Origin: an uncultured Clostridia bacterium | GTDB taxonomy: Bacteria; Bacillota; Clostridia; TANB77; CAG-508 | Length of the DNA stretch: 6,217 nt | Assembly: GCA_949448405.1 (NCBI GenBank) | Contig: CASTFX010000076.1 | Location: forward strand, 1 to 6,217 | Direction of reading: 5' to 3' | Made by a program: the position numbers and the translations under genes | Notes under the pieces: generated by a model | The model's database searches: none | Seen by the model: the letters and a program-made list of their open reading frames with translations, nothing else | Told to the model about the DNA's origin: nothing | Part shown: positions 5,426 through 6,217 of the stretch, piece after piece | Layout: the number at the start of each line of letters is the position of its first letter | Numbering within the stretch: position 1 is the stretch's first letter

Positions 5426-5455
5426 ATTATCACATATATAATAATTGAAAAACAA
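5426..5455 (-). promoter_or_regulatory. Weak candidate promoter for the OPRT-like gene
   Basis: On the minus strand, TTGTTT (5455-5450), an 18-nt spacer and GATAAT (5431-5426). The -35 matches only half the consensus and the region is very A/T-rich, so this is tentative. Confidence 0.25.
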
Positions 5456-5462
5456 ATTAAAG

Positions 5463-5513
5463 TCAAGAAATTTCAAGAAAGTTCACTAAAATACTACAAA
5501 ATAATACTTGAAA
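5463..5513. promoter_or_regulatory. Repeated TTTCAAG/TCAAGAAA motifs in the divergent pyr promoter region
   Basis: TCAAGAAA occurs at 5463-5470 and 5473-5480, spaced by one helical turn. CTTGAAA, the inverse of TTTCAAG (5471-5477), occurs at 5507-5513 and overlaps the -35 of the pyrC promoter. This arrangement could be an operator, but A/T-rich coincidence is possible. Confidence 0.25.
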
Positions 5514-5536
5514 ACTATACGGAAAAATGATATGAT
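5508..5536 (+). promoter_or_regulatory. Sigma-A promoter of pyrC
   Basis: TTGAAA (5508-5513), 17-nt spacer, TATGAT (5531-5536) with an extended -10 TG at 5528-5529. Predicted start near 5543 leaves about 22 nt before the GTG. That leader is too short for a PyrR attenuator, so control must differ from the Bacillus pyr operon. Confidence 0.65.
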
Positions 5537-5564
5537 GACAAAAAATATATAAGGAGGTCTGAAA

Positions 5565-6217
5565 GTGAGTACATTACTAAAAAATGGAACAGTAATTGAC
5601 TACGCAAGCAAGACAAATGAGAAATTAGACATATTAATAAAAGACGGAAAAATTGTAAAAATAGAAAAGAACATAAGTGAGGAAGCAGATAAAGTTATAG
5701 ATTGTACAAATCTATACATAATGCCAGGAATGATAGATATGCATTGCCATTTAAGAGAACCAGGTTTTGAATATAAAGAAACAATAGAAACAGGAGCAAA
5801 GAGTGCAGTAAAGGGAGGATTTACAACAATATGCCCAATGCCTAATACAAAACCAACTCCAGATAATGTAGAAACATTAAAAGAAATAATAGAAAAAGGT
5901 AAAAAAGTAAATCTATGTAATGTATTACCTTTTGCAAGTGTAACAAAAGGAGAAAAAGGGGAAGAACTTGTAAATTTCAAAGAGCTATTAGAAGCTGGGG
6001 CTTGTGGCTTTTCAGACGATGGAATGCCAGTAGAAAATGCAAGAATGATAAGAGATGCAATGATAGAAGTAAACAAGATAGGAAGCTTTGTATCAGAACA
6101 TTGTGAAGAAAAGTCAGTAGCAGCAGGAGCAATAAATGCAGGAGAAGTTGCAGAAAAATTAGGAGTTCAGGGAGTACTTCCAGAAGCAGAAGAAATAATG
6201 GCAGCAAGAGATATAGT
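5565..6217 (+). CDS. pyrC: Dihydroorotase, type I (3' partial)
   Basis: GTG start at 5565 with AAGGAGG at 5551-5557, 7 nt upstream; 217 codons are visible of a usual 420-430, and the window ends inside the gene. The amidohydrolase opening is complete: the small beta domain (LLKNGTVIDY...IDCTNLYIMPGMID), then the metal-binding HxH of MHCHLREPGFEYKE (His60, His62). GGFTTICPMPNTKP (84-97) is typical of class I dihydroorotase. FSDDG and SEHCEE supply later active-site Asp and His residues. The enzyme cyclises carbamoyl-aspartate to dihydroorotate, the third step of UMP synthesis, in the cytoplasm. It is transcribed divergently from the OPRT-like gene. No frame break or missing catalytic residue is seen in the visible half. 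Confidence 0.93.
   Translation, partial: MSTLLKNGTVIDYASKTNEKLDILIKDGKIVKIEKNISEEADKVIDCTNLYIMPGMIDMHCHLREPGFEYKETIETGAKSAVKGGFTTICPMPNTKPTPDNVETLKEIIEKGKKVNLCNVLPFASVTKGEKGEELVNFKELLEAGACGFSDDGMPVENARMIRDAMIEVNKIGSFVSEHCEEKSVAAGAINAGEVAEKLGVQGVLPEAEEIMAARDI

Noticed and set aside
1288..6217. DGR template repeat or reverse transcriptase
   Set aside because: I looked for a second high-GC, C/T-ending block and for polymerase motifs such as YxDD in all frames and found neither; they would have to lie outside the window.

Overview
The window looks like a chromosome segment of a low-GC, endospore-forming Firmicute, probably an uncultured gut-type clostridium. The reasons are strong A/T codon bias (Arg mostly AGA), GGAGG-type ribosome binding sites, near-consensus sigma-A promoters, and a CwlJ/GerQ-like spore germination pair. 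Taxonomy is inference.

Layout. (1) 1-1287: C-terminal 428 residues of a large repeat-containing surface protein that starts before the window. It ends in a DUF6273-like, probably C-type-lectin-fold domain. The last part of that domain (about 1033-1221) has abruptly different base composition and codon use, as expected of the variable region of a diversity-generating retroelement (DGR). No reverse transcriptase or template repeat is in the window. (2) 1288-1550: a REP-like hairpin, an intrinsic terminator and two tandem promoters. (3) 1551-1877: a small coiled-coil protein with an 18-residue repeat, then a terminator. (4) 2058-2860: a two-gene spore unit, a CwlJ-type cortex hydrolase and a GerQ-like coat protein. 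(5) 2886-3270: a compact transcription unit with a perfect-consensus promoter, a 103-aa lysine-rich protein of unknown function and a terminator whose loop holds the stop codon. (6) 3325-4458: a membrane-anchored HtrA-type serine protease with PDZ domain, reading-frame-broken three times. (7) 4525-5385 (minus) and 5565-6217 (plus, cut by the window end): divergent pyrimidine genes, an orotate phosphoribosyltransferase-like protein and dihydroorotase.

The most striking observation is in the HtrA gene. Each of its three frame breaks is one extra C that creates an in-frame CGG codon (3565, 3731, 3807). Skipping that C each time (CGGA/CGGG read as Gly) restores a complete 376-residue protease with its His-Asp-Ser triad, TM segment and PDZ domain. 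These are the only in-frame CGG codons in any gene of the window (about 1,780 codons). This suggests +1 ribosomal frameshifting at a rare or unassigned CGG codon, analogous to the +1 shifts at AGG in Perkinsus mitochondrial cox1. A pseudogene or sequencing artefact remains possible and is testable.

The second notable signal is the putative DGR variable region at the end of the surface protein.
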